A DNA stretch of 64,000 nt from Pachysolen tannophilus NRRL Y-2460 (taxonomy: Eukaryota > Ascomycota > Pichiomycetes > Alaninales > Pachysolenaceae), in contig KV454013.1 of NCBI GenBank assembly GCA_001661245.1, forward strand, positions 791,772-855,771, read 5' to 3'. Positions 42,945 through 50,862 of this stretch are shown here, one piece after another. Made by a program: the position numbers and the translations under genes. The notes beneath the pieces are model-generated. The model did not search any database, was not told the origin of the DNA, and was given only the letters and a program-made list of their open reading frames with translations. Position 1 is the stretch's first letter, and every line of letters starts with the position of its first letter.

Positions 42945-44479
42945 TTTTTGGGAGTAAAGGTTTAGTATTTTTATTTAATGCTTCAAAGAAGCAGCGGGTA
43001 CCGTTTGTGTCTTTGAGGGTATTGTCAAGTGTTTCTGGTTCATCATCTAGCGCTACGGTATTGTTACCTCAATGTTTAGGAGAATTATTTGCGAGACCAC
43101 CGAGATTAAATTCGGATGTGACTGTTCAAGGATGGATTAAGGCTGTAAGGGTTCAGAAGAATATAGCGTTTATGGATATATCTGATGGGACAACTTATCA
43201 AAATTTGATGTGTGTGATACCGCCAGAATTAGCTTCAAATCTTAAAACTGGTGAATCTATTCAAATTAGAGGGTTATGGTGTGAATCAAAAGGTGGGAAA
43301 CAAAAATATGAATTGAAAATTCCTAAAGATTATAAAATAAGTGATGAATTTGATAATTGTATTAAAGTTATTGGTACTGTACCAGAAAATTATCCACTTC
43401 AAAAAAAATTTCATACTCAACAATTTTTAAGAACAATACCTCATTTACGTTGGAAGACAAATGTGTTATCTTCCATTTTAAGATTTAGATCACATGTGGA
43501 GACATCCTTGATTGCATTTTTCAATGAAAAAAACTTTATAAAGACAAATCCTCCACTAATAACTTCTTCAGATTGTGAAGGAGCAGGTGAATTATTTAAA
43601 ATTGAAAGTACTTCAAATGAGAAAAATCCTACAGAAAAATTTTTTGGTAAAGATTCTTATTTGACTGTTTCAACCCAATTACATCTTGAAGTGTTGTGTA
43701 TGGCTCTTAGTAGGGTTTGGACTTTATCACCTTGTTTTAGAGCTGAAGAAAGTAGTACTAATAGACATTTGAGTGAATTTTGGATGTTGGAAGCAGAAAT
43801 TGCATTTATAAATGATGTAAGACAATTGACCAAGTTTTCTGAATTGATGATTAAACATGTTGTTAGAACCTTGTTGGATGATTCAAGTGAAATTGGAAAG
43901 AACCTTATAGAATCAAGACGAGGACGTGCTGTTGAAGAAGCAATAAAAATTAGAGAAAAATGGAATTTTTTACTAAGTAAAGATGAATGGGATTGTATCA
44001 CATACACAGAAGCAATTGATATCTTACAAAAAGCTGAACTGGATGGCATAGTGAAATTTAAGTTCAAGCCAACTTGGGGTGCAAGTTTACAGTCAGAACA
44101 TGAAAAATGGTTAGCGGGTGAATATTTTAAAAGCCCAGTAAGTGTAACAGATTATCCAATAGAATTAAAACCTTTTTACATGAAAATAAACAACGACAAG
44201 AAGACAGTCGCATGTTTTGACTTACTTGTTCCTGAAATTGGAGAATTAGTAGGTGGTTCCATAAGAGAACACGATTTATTCAAGCTATCAAATGAGATGA
44301 CTAGAAGAAATATGAAAGTAGATGATCTAAATTGGTATATCGACTTAAGATCTAACGGCTCTGTTCCACACGGAGGTTTTGGAATGGGGTTTGAAAGGTT
44401 ATTATGCTATTTAGGAAACATCGAAAACATCAGAGACGTTATTCCTTTCCCTAGATCTGCAGAGACTTTGGATTGTTAA
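42941..44479 (+). CDS. SLM5: Slm5, mitochondrial asparaginyl-tRNA synthetase
   Basis: Predicted 512 aa. The N-terminus MIFGSKGLVFLFNASKKQR is basic, hydroxylated and free of acidic residues, as a mitochondrial presequence should be. The OB fold (VTVQGWIKAVRVQKNIAFMD, near 63) and class IIb core follow, with motif 2 FRAEESSTNRHLSEFWMLEAE and motif 3 HGGFGMGFERLLCYL, ending in FPRSAETLDC. The bacterial-type compact form and the presequence separate it from cytosolic Ded81, which sits only about 2.3 kb away. It charges mitochondrial tRNA-Asn. Confidence 0.93.
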   Translation: MIFGSKGLVFLFNASKKQRVPFVSLRVLSSVSGSSSSATVLLPQCLGELFARPPRLNSDVTVQGWIKAVRVQKNIAFMDISDGTTYQNLMCVIPPELASNLKTGESIQIRGLWCESKGGKQKYELKIPKDYKISDEFDNCIKVIGTVPENYPLQKKFHTQQFLRTIPHLRWKTNVLSSILRFRSHVETSLIAFFNEKNFIKTNPPLITSSDCEGAGELFKIESTSNEKNPTEKFFGKDSYLTVSTQLHLEVLCMALSRVWTLSPCFRAEESSTNRHLSEFWMLEAEIAFINDVRQLTKFSELMIKHVVRTLLDDSSEIGKNLIESRRGRAVEEAIKIREKWNFLLSKDEWDCITYTEAIDILQKAELDGIVKFKFKPTWGASLQSEHEKWLAGEYFKSPVSVTDYPIELKPFYMKINNDKKTVACFDLLVPEIGELVGGSIREHDLFKLSNEMTRRNMKVDDLNWYIDLRSNGSVPHGGFGMGFERLLCYLGNIENIRDVIPFPRSAETLDC

Positions 44480-44632
44480 GTAGTCAATAGTAATTTACTT
44501 GTATATAGTTTCCATATTTAAGTCTACATTTCTCACTACTTTTTGCGTATACTATGAATTATTCATATATTTAAATATATATATATATATATGATTGAAT
44601 GAATATATAATTAATCTATCATTAAAGAGATC

Positions 44633-46399
44633 ATGACGACTGGAGCAGAGATTATAGCTGAAACGTTACAGCTGTTAGGTGTGAGAATTGTATTTGGGAT
44701 TGTTGGTATACCAATTGTGGAAATTGCAGATGAGTTGATAAAACGCAAGATTAGATTTATTTCATTTAGAAATGAGCAATCTGCTTCTTACGCGGCTTCT
44801 GCCTATGGATATTTAACTGGGAAACCAGGTGTCTTACTAGTTGTTGGAGGTCCTGGTTTAATTCATGCTACTGCCGGAATTTTGAATTCAATTTCTAATA
44901 GATGGCCTTTATTAGTATTGGCTGGTTCCACAGGTTCTTCGAATTTTGATAAAGGTGGCTTCCAAGAAATGGATCAGGTGAGTTTGTTGAAACCGTATGT
45001 TAAATTCTCCACTAGACCTAGATCAATTCAAGCTTTGCCCCAATTAGTTGAAAAACTGTTGAAGGACTGTTTAGTTGGAGTTCCAGGTGTTACTTATGTG
45101 GATTTACCTGGTGATATGATCCAGATGAAGGTGGATGCCGATGAAGATGTCCACGAAGATGTGTTAGTTCTGTTGAAAGATATTTCATGCTCAGAGGTAC
45201 TAGAAACAGGTGCTCCAAAGTTCTTGCCAGAACCATCACTGTTATACAGAGCTTGTAAATTGATTAAATCGGCCAAATTCCCATTAATTGTATTGGGTAA
45301 AGGAGCAGCTTATTCCGATTGTCCTGAAATTTTAAGATCATTTATCACAAGTCATAATTTAGCATTTTTACCAACACCAATGGGTAAAGGTATAATGTGT
45401 GATTACTCTCAGTTAAATGTTTCTTCTTGTAGATCAGCAGCTTTGAAAAATGCAGACGTTATCATATTGGTTGGTGCAAGATTAAATTGGATCTTACATT
45501 TTGGTGAGTCACCAAGATTTAATGAAGATGTAAAATTTATTCAGCTTGATTTGTCTTCTGAAGATATTGGGAATAATGGTTCCTTAACAAGTTACAAATA
45601 CGGGTTGGTTGGAGATATTGGATTAACAATAGAAGCATTGGATAAATTATTGAAGGGTTATAATGCACCTTCTCTTCCAGGAACATTAAAGGATATCATT
45701 AAATCCAATGAATCGAAATTAGCTAAAAGGGAAGAATATTTTTCAACATCTTCATTATTGAACTATTTCCAGGTTTACAAGATACTTAAAGATATAATAA
45801 CTCCTATTGAAGACGACATAATATACGTTATTGAAGGTGCAAACACTATGGATTATGCTAGACAATGTTTTCCTGCAACAATGCCAAAACAACGTTTAGA
45901 TGCTGGTACTAATGCCACAATGGGTGTTGGTCTAGGCTATGCAATAGCTGCAAAGATATCCCATCCAAAAAAATTGGTTCTCGCCATTGAAGGTGATTCG
46001 GCCTTTGGCTTCTCACTGATGGAGTTGGAAACCATAAGAAGAGCCAATCTTCCAGTATTAATTGTTGTGATGAACAATTCCGGAATCTATCATGGTATAA
46101 AACCTGAAAGGTACTTATCCAATGATGATAATCAGAATTTACCCTCAACGGCTTTGGGTTATAATGTACGTTATGATTTATTGGCAAAATCTTTTGGTAT
46201 AACTGGATACTATTGTGATACTTATGGCAATATCAAGCAAAGTTTCACCAAGGCAGTCGACAACTACTACAAAAAGGGAGAATCTAGTTTGTTAAATATC
46301 ATCATTGATCCTGCTGTGGATACAAAGTTGCAATTTGGATGGCAAAGTGGTGGTACCAAAAAGAAAAAAAGCACCAATACAAGTAGTCCTAAGCTATAG
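44633..46399 (+). CDS. PXP1: Pxp1-like peroxisomal 2-hydroxyacyl-CoA lyase (ThDP enzyme)
   Basis: Predicted 588 aa. ThDP-enzyme architecture: N-terminal Pyr domain with FGIVGIPIVEIADEL and the cofactor Glu in RNEQSASYAASAYGYLTG; central domain (FPLIVLGKGAAYSD); C-terminal PP domain with GDSAFGFS-x-MELETIRRANLP and VMNNSGIYHG for Mg-diphosphate. These are typical of HACL1/oxalyl-CoA decarboxylase. The C-terminus is SSPKL, a variant PTS1, supporting a peroxisomal site. HACL cleaves 2-hydroxyacyl-CoA into formyl-CoA and an aldehyde. The CTG at 46016-46018 sits where the family has Gly/Ala (GFSGME), so Ser decoding fits and Leu does not. It is the orthologue of S. cerevisiae YEL020C. Confidence 0.9.
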   Translation: MTTGAEIIAETLQLLGVRIVFGIVGIPIVEIADELIKRKIRFISFRNEQSASYAASAYGYLTGKPGVLLVVGGPGLIHATAGILNSISNRWPLLVLAGSTGSSNFDKGGFQEMDQVSLLKPYVKFSTRPRSIQALPQLVEKLLKDCLVGVPGVTYVDLPGDMIQMKVDADEDVHEDVLVLLKDISCSEVLETGAPKFLPEPSLLYRACKLIKSAKFPLIVLGKGAAYSDCPEILRSFITSHNLAFLPTPMGKGIMCDYSQLNVSSCRSAALKNADVIILVGARLNWILHFGESPRFNEDVKFIQLDLSSEDIGNNGSLTSYKYGLVGDIGLTIEALDKLLKGYNAPSLPGTLKDIIKSNESKLAKREEYFSTSSLLNYFQVYKILKDIITPIEDDIIYVIEGANTMDYARQCFPATMPKQRLDAGTNATMGVGLGYAIAAKISHPKKLVLAIEGDSAFGFSLMELETIRRANLPVLIVVMNNSGIYHGIKPERYLSNDDNQNLPSTALGYNVRYDLLAKSFGITGYYCDTYGNIKQSFTKAVDNYYKKGESSLLNIIIDPAVDTKLQFGWQSGGTKKKKSTNTSSPKL

Positions 46400-46567
46400 A
46401 TATATTTACTCAACTATTTCTCACTCTATTATATAGCACCCTTTATATACATTCATCTGATTTCATCTGATTTATCTTCATCTTTGAGTCGTTTTGTGAG
46501 TCGTTTTGAATTTGAAGCGAAGTGAAATTTTTTTTCAAAAAATTTTTTTTTTTTTTTTTAAATTTAA

Positions 46568-46580
46568 TGAAAATTTTTCA
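46568..46580. promoter_or_regulatory. RRPE-like site upstream of SYO1
   Basis: TGAAAATTTTTCA, a palindromic A/T core close to the ribosomal RNA-processing element, lies about 70 bp before the SYO1 ATG. Syo1 is a ribosome-assembly factor, so membership of that regulon fits, but A/T-rich matches are cheap here. Confidence 0.3.
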
Positions 46581-46648
46581 AATTTATTAGAATAAACTAA
46601 ATATTTAATGGAATTTTTTATGAGCTTGATTATCGTAGGATAGACAAG

Positions 46649-48622
46649 ATGGGTAAGCTTAAGAAGAACTCTAGAAACTCAAGATTGAGGAGACAAAAAT
46701 TAGCCGCTGGTGTGAAGCAGGATGGTGACAGTGTGAGCGAAACAAAGAGAGTTTTACCACTTTTACAGAAACTTTCATCTACTTCACCAAACGATAGATC
46801 TATGGCTTTAAGTACCATAACTTTATTATGCGAGGATCCTAATTTGAGAAGAATTTTCTTGAAGGAAAAATTGGTTAAAATTGTGCTTGAGCAGTGTATC
46901 AATGATAACAACGATGAGATAGTTGTTGAAAGTTTTGGGTTATTAAGAAATTTGGTTATTGATGAAGGAGTATCATTGATCAAACATTTGCTAAGATCGA
47001 ATTTATGGTTTTTAATTGAGCACAATATTAATACTAAATGTAAGAATTCATTTCATTATTTGTTTGGTAATAATGATAACGATAGTGGTAACAACAATAG
47101 TGGTAATAACAAGCCAGTTACTGTCAAGACAGATGAGATAAACCAGTTGTTTGATTTTACAGAAACTTTAATCAGCTTAGTTCTTAGTATATTAACTTGT
47201 TCAGATGATGAGATTTTTGTTCAATATTATCAGAAGTTGAATGAAGGTGAAATATTGAATTTTATTGTTGATTTAATTAATTTAAATCTTAATTCGAACA
47301 GCTTAAAGTTTTCTAAAAAATTATTTCAAGCTTTGTTGGAATTCATTTATCAATTATCTAACCAATCTTCTGATTTTGTATTGAAAATAGTACCATTGAT
47401 ATCATTGACCAAGCTTTTGCAATTTGATGAAAATTTTACAATTTTATCAAGGTTATCTCACATTTATATTCAAGGAATCAAATTTCATTATACGGAATTA
47501 ACAGATGAATCTATTACTAATAGAGATGAATTCATATTGGCAACTTTAAGATCCATTACATCAATAATTTCTACAATAAATATTGAAGAATCGTTAAAGC
47601 TTTTAAACAAGCCAATTGATAATACAGAACCTAATAATGCTACAAAGGAAGAAGAAAATAATAAAGAACTTTCTACAATAAATGATGAGTTATTATCCAT
47701 TGATATATCATTGGATATAATAGCCACTTTGATTGAATTTAATGGCTCAGAAAATTATGAAGAGTCTATTAGTTTAAATCAAGATTTGATGCAATTTTAT
47801 ATATCTTCACTAATCCCAATGATAATCCAATTATTTACAAATTATAATGAATACTTTACTAATAAGGTTTTAATTGTTTTGAACAATCTTTCATGGTTAT
47901 TTTCGCAACTGGATGAAAAACCTGTTGAATGGTTTGAAAGTCTGCAAAAATTATATGAAATAGTGATTACTAAATTCTTATTATTAGAGGATTATAAAAA
48001 TGATTTGGCTCTTGTAACTGATTACTTGAATCTGTTATTTATCTTAGGTAAAACATTACATCATACATTACCATTCAATTTGAATAAAGAACAGTTGGAT
48101 AAAATTTTGAAACTATCAAATAGTGTTATTGATATTTCTACAGATGAATCACAAGCAGAAGCAGAGGAAGAGGAACCACAATTAATCAAACAATTTTTCA
48201 TAGCTTTAATTAGTTTCTTGGCTATTATAGCGAAAGTTCCATCACAATTAGAAATCACCTCCATTATATCAGATTATATTTTCCAATTAATCAAATTTTC
48301 TATGGAATCCCTAACAATAGATCAGCAGCATCAAAATAATAAATTGTTTAAACACTTGAAACAAAACTATATTTTTGAACTTATAATAACTGAAGCTATT
48401 AATTCTATATTTGACATTTATGATGACAAGACAAATGATTATGATTATCAACTTTTTGTTGCTGGAGGTTTAAATAATACTTTGAAAATTTTTGAAAAAG
48501 AATTCAAGTCCATTTATAAGAAAATTGATAAAAATAAAGATGAAATATTAAAATCCAAGAGTGAAGAAACTCTGATCAACTTGGGACGGTTTATTCAATA
48601 CAAAGAAGATGAAGCAAGTTAA
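46649..48622 (+). CDS. SYO1: Syo1, symportin for ribosomal proteins Rpl5 and Rpl11
   Basis: Predicted 657 aa. The basic N-terminus MGKLKKNSRNSRLRRQKLAAG is the Syo1 start, with its nuclear-import signal. ARM/HEAT-like helices follow: RVLPLLQKLSSTSPNDRSMALSTI-type repeats near 33-60, EEIVVESFGLLRNLVIDEG near 91-110, then a long alpha-helical solenoid with an acidic loop (about 330-350). Syo1 carries Rpl5 and Rpl11 together into the nucleus for assembly of the 5S RNP. It faces UBC9 and PEX19, as in S. cerevisiae (YDL063C-YDL064W-YDL065C). Confidence 0.9.
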   Translation: MGKLKKNSRNSRLRRQKLAAGVKQDGDSVSETKRVLPLLQKLSSTSPNDRSMALSTITLLCEDPNLRRIFLKEKLVKIVLEQCINDNNDEIVVESFGLLRNLVIDEGVSLIKHLLRSNLWFLIEHNINTKCKNSFHYLFGNNDNDSGNNNSGNNKPVTVKTDEINQLFDFTETLISLVLSILTCSDDEIFVQYYQKLNEGEILNFIVDLINLNLNSNSLKFSKKLFQALLEFIYQLSNQSSDFVLKIVPLISLTKLLQFDENFTILSRLSHIYIQGIKFHYTELTDESITNRDEFILATLRSITSIISTINIEESLKLLNKPIDNTEPNNATKEEENNKELSTINDELLSIDISLDIIATLIEFNGSENYEESISLNQDLMQFYISSLIPMIIQLFTNYNEYFTNKVLIVLNNLSWLFSQLDEKPVEWFESLQKLYEIVITKFLLLEDYKNDLALVTDYLNLLFILGKTLHHTLPFNLNKEQLDKILKLSNSVIDISTDESQAEAEEEEPQLIKQFFIALISFLAIIAKVPSQLEITSIISDYIFQLIKFSMESLTIDQQHQNNKLFKHLKQNYIFELIITEAINSIFDIYDDKTNDYDYQLFVAGGLNNTLKIFEKEFKSIYKKIDKNKDEILKSKSEETLINLGRFIQYKEDEAS

Positions 48623-48850
48623 AAACTTTACCTATATAGAAGTTCTATAGCACAATACTATTATAATTTGTCAATTTTTTCAAAAAGAACAACAACAATA
48701 ATAAAATAAATTAATATGAATAAATGTAAAGAAAATGAACTGAAAAGAAAAGAATTTTAATACAATTTTGGCAAAACAATTTTTTTAAAAAAAAAAAAAA
48801 AGAAAAAGTAAGAAATTTTTGGGAACAAGAGCCAAGCTAAATCAGAAAGG

Positions 48851-49417
48851 TCAACTAGCTGGTGCACCATATTTTTGCGCCTGTTCTTTAACTTTCTTTT
48901 CATAAGTAGCTCTATCTTTACCGTAAGCTCTCCAAGCAGGTTCTTGAGCTGGAGAATCGGGATTAGGTGAATCTAATAACTCTTGAATCCCAATAACAAT
49001 TTGTTTCAATGTAATAGCTGGACGCCAATCTTGTTCCTCGTTTAATATCGAAAGGCATATTGTTCCAGAAGGATAAACATTTGGATGATAAAAATTTTGA
49101 GGAAATTTAACTTTTGGTGGTTTTGATGGATAATCATCTGGAAAATTAATCGTTACCGGATATACTCCTCCTTCCCATAAAGTATGAGATTTCCCCGGTA
49201 TACCAGCTGTCCAGTTTTGAAGATCAAGAGCTCCTCCAACGGTCTTGTTTGGTTTGGCATAAAACCCAAACGGATGATCTTTTCTCCATCGTTTACTATT
49301 TAAATTAAAAAAAAAAAAACATTGGTTTAGTTAGTTGAAAACATTCTTAATAACTACTAAAATAATAATTAACACTTACCGTTCCTCTTGAAGACGAGTT
49401 TTGCAAAGACTTGACAC
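48851..49417 (-). CDS. UBC9: Ubc9, SUMO-conjugating E2, one intron; start codon unclear
   Basis: Exon 1 (49417-49380) encodes [13 protein letters not shown] and exon 2 (49295-48851) [15 protein letters not shown] ... QKYGAPAS; about 160 aa, as for Ubc9. The active-site Cys is in [38 protein letters not shown] is diagnostic. The intron sits after QEER, the site I recall for S. cerevisiae UBC9. Where the usual ATG-TCA-AGT is expected the sequence reads ATA-GTG-TCA-AGT: a single extra G, or a GTG start. As drawn, the frame stays open to an ATG at 49447 ([15 protein letters not shown]); if the adjacent inversion is undone it opens to an ATG giving [18 protein letters not shown]. Neither extension is typical. 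The gene is essential in yeast, so an assembly fault at its 5' end is likely. Confidence 0.9.
49296..49379 (-). other. spliceosomal intron in UBC9 (84 nt)
   Basis: On the minus strand: donor GTAAGT (49379-49374), branch motif ACTAAC in AACTAACTAAAC, and acceptor AATAG ending at 49296. Splicing joins CG and T to make the Arg codon of QEER-KRW. Confidence 0.92.
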
Positions 49418-49430
49418 TATTATTATTACA

Positions 49431-49799
49431 ATCTTGTAAATTCTCATTATTTTCCCTATTAATATCATTAACAAAAGATTCAAATTCTTTTGATAATTCT
49501 GGATTAGTTGACGATAATTGTCCCATAATTTTCAGAAACTCATCTTCAAATTGCTTATCCAATCCAGATCCAGATACACCCAAATCATCCAGTATATCAC
49601 TTCTCAGTTCTTTCCCTGCATCTTGTTCAAATTTTTCTTCTTCTTCTTCTTCTTCTTTATCTTTATTCGATTGTATAACGCTACTACCAGGAGGTTTACT
49701 CAAGATATCATCCTGTAACTCGTCTAAAAAATCATCTAAATCATCCAAATCATCCTCAACCTCAATATCAGCATTCTTATCCACCAGTCTTTCAGACAT
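49431..49799 (-). CDS. PEX19: Pex19 N-terminal part, on the wrong strand (inverted fragment)
   Basis: From the ATG MSERLVDKNADIEVEDDL at 49799 the frame encodes 123 residues of the Pex19 N-terminus: acidic DDLDDLDDFLDELQDDIL (Pex3-binding region), SDILDDLGVSGSGLDKQF, and FESFVNDINRENNENLQD. It then leaves Pex19 and runs into UBC9 exon 1 in an unrelated frame. The missing remainder lies 250 bp away on the plus strand (50049-50671). Joined at the shared CAAGAT the two halves read in frame as NENLQD-IMLEAMNRLKKSG, the expected Pex19 sequence. Pex19 is the cytosolic receptor for peroxisomal membrane proteins. As shown here the gene cannot make a full protein. Confidence 0.88.
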
Positions 49800-50048
49800 A
49801 TCCTTGTTTCCTTCTATCAAGTTCAAGGGTTTATTTAATTGTATTCTTCTTCTTCTTTTTAATTGTAATAGTTCAGCAACTTCATTTATATAAAAATGGT
49901 TTATTTAAAAAAAAAAAGAAAAAAAATAAATTCAAAAATTTAAGTAAAACGGAAGATTTAACTTCAAATATTATTTGAATACAATCAAGGTCAAGATAAG
50001 TCGAGTCATTTAGATAGCTGATATGAAAGGCCATCTAATTTTCAAGAT
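49431..50048. other. inverted segment between 6-bp inverted repeats (breaks PEX19)
   Basis: ATCTTG at 49431-49436 and CAAGAT at 50043-50048 are inverted copies; flanking bases are also similar (AATCTTGTAAATT against the complement of AATTTTCAAGATA). Flipping the 606 bp between them restores a single plus-strand PEX19 in frame, and leaves a ~240-bp divergent promoter between UBC9 (-) and PEX19 (+), the arrangement known in S. cerevisiae. The event may be a real inversion, a heterozygous state or a scaffold error. The sequence alone cannot decide. Confidence 0.85.
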
Positions 50049-50671
50049 ATTATGCTGGAAGCAATGAATAGGTTAAAGAAATCTGGAGAATCGGTGGATA
50101 AACAGTTAAAAGATGAACAATCATCATCTAATGATTTTATTACTCAATTACTTTCACAATTGGGAGATTTGAATTTAGATCTGGATCAGAATGAAATAGA
50201 TGGTGCAGCTGCTCTTGAAGGTGGTCAAGGAGATGATCAATTGATGAATAATCTTTTAAATGATCTTATATCACAATTGATTTCTAAAAAAATCTTGTAT
50301 GAACCTTTAAAAGAACTTTCATTAAAATATCCAATATATTTAAAAGAAAAAAAATTAATAATGATCAAGAAAATAAATATACAAAACAATATGAAATTGT
50401 AATGAAAATTGTTAATAAATTTGATGAAAAAGATTATGAAGATTTAAAAGATTTCCCCTTTATTAATAAACATTTAGAAGAATTACAAGAATTAGGAATG
50501 CCACCAAAAGAATTAGTTGGTGAAAATGATGGATTAAACGAAATTTTTGGAGGAAATTTTAATATCAATAATAATGATACTAATAATAGTTTTGAAGAAG
50601 GAATTGGTAAAGATGATGAAATTCCTGAAGATGTTCAAAAACAATTGGAAGAAAATTGCAAACAAGTATAA
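50049..50671 (+). CDS. PEX19: Pex19 C-terminal part, with one further homopolymer frameshift
   Basis: Starts at IMLEAMNRLKKSGESVDKQL just right of the inversion repeat. It contains LMNNLLNDLISQLISKKILYEP-type helices of the cargo-binding domain, then LKELSLKYPIYLKEKK. The frame shifts in an A8 run (50346-50353). One extra A gives KEKKINNDQENKYTKQYEIV, continuing as MKIVNKFDEKDYEDL ... ELQELGMPPKELVGE, the conserved Pex19 tail. It ends CKQV, a CaaX farnesylation box as expected. With the inverted 5' part the whole protein would be about 330 aa (S. cerevisiae 342). The frameshift matches the indel type seen elsewhere in the window and is probably a sequencing error. Confidence 0.88.
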
Positions 50672-50862
50672 ACCCCATAAAAATTTGTAAAATTTTATTT
50701 ATCATTTAAAATCATTTAAAATTTTAATTTAAATATTTTTAAAAAAGAAACAAAGAAAAGAAAGAAAAAAAAACTCTTGATATTTTTTAATTCTCCCCAC
50801 CATTTTCTATATCTTCAATATTCAGCTTAAATATAAAATCTAAACATATACAAAAGTCTTTT

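Noticed and set aside
49347-49826. A Pex19-Ubc9 fusion protein on the minus strand
   Set aside because: The Pex19 frame enters UBC9 exon 1 in the wrong frame and ends in the intron; no UBC9 residues are made in it.
49412-50048. Alternative inversion breakpoint that would give UBC9 an ATG directly
   Set aside because: Joining at 49414/49415 makes ATG-TCA, but puts PEX19 out of frame; the CAAGAT junction restores PEX19 exactly, so it is preferred.
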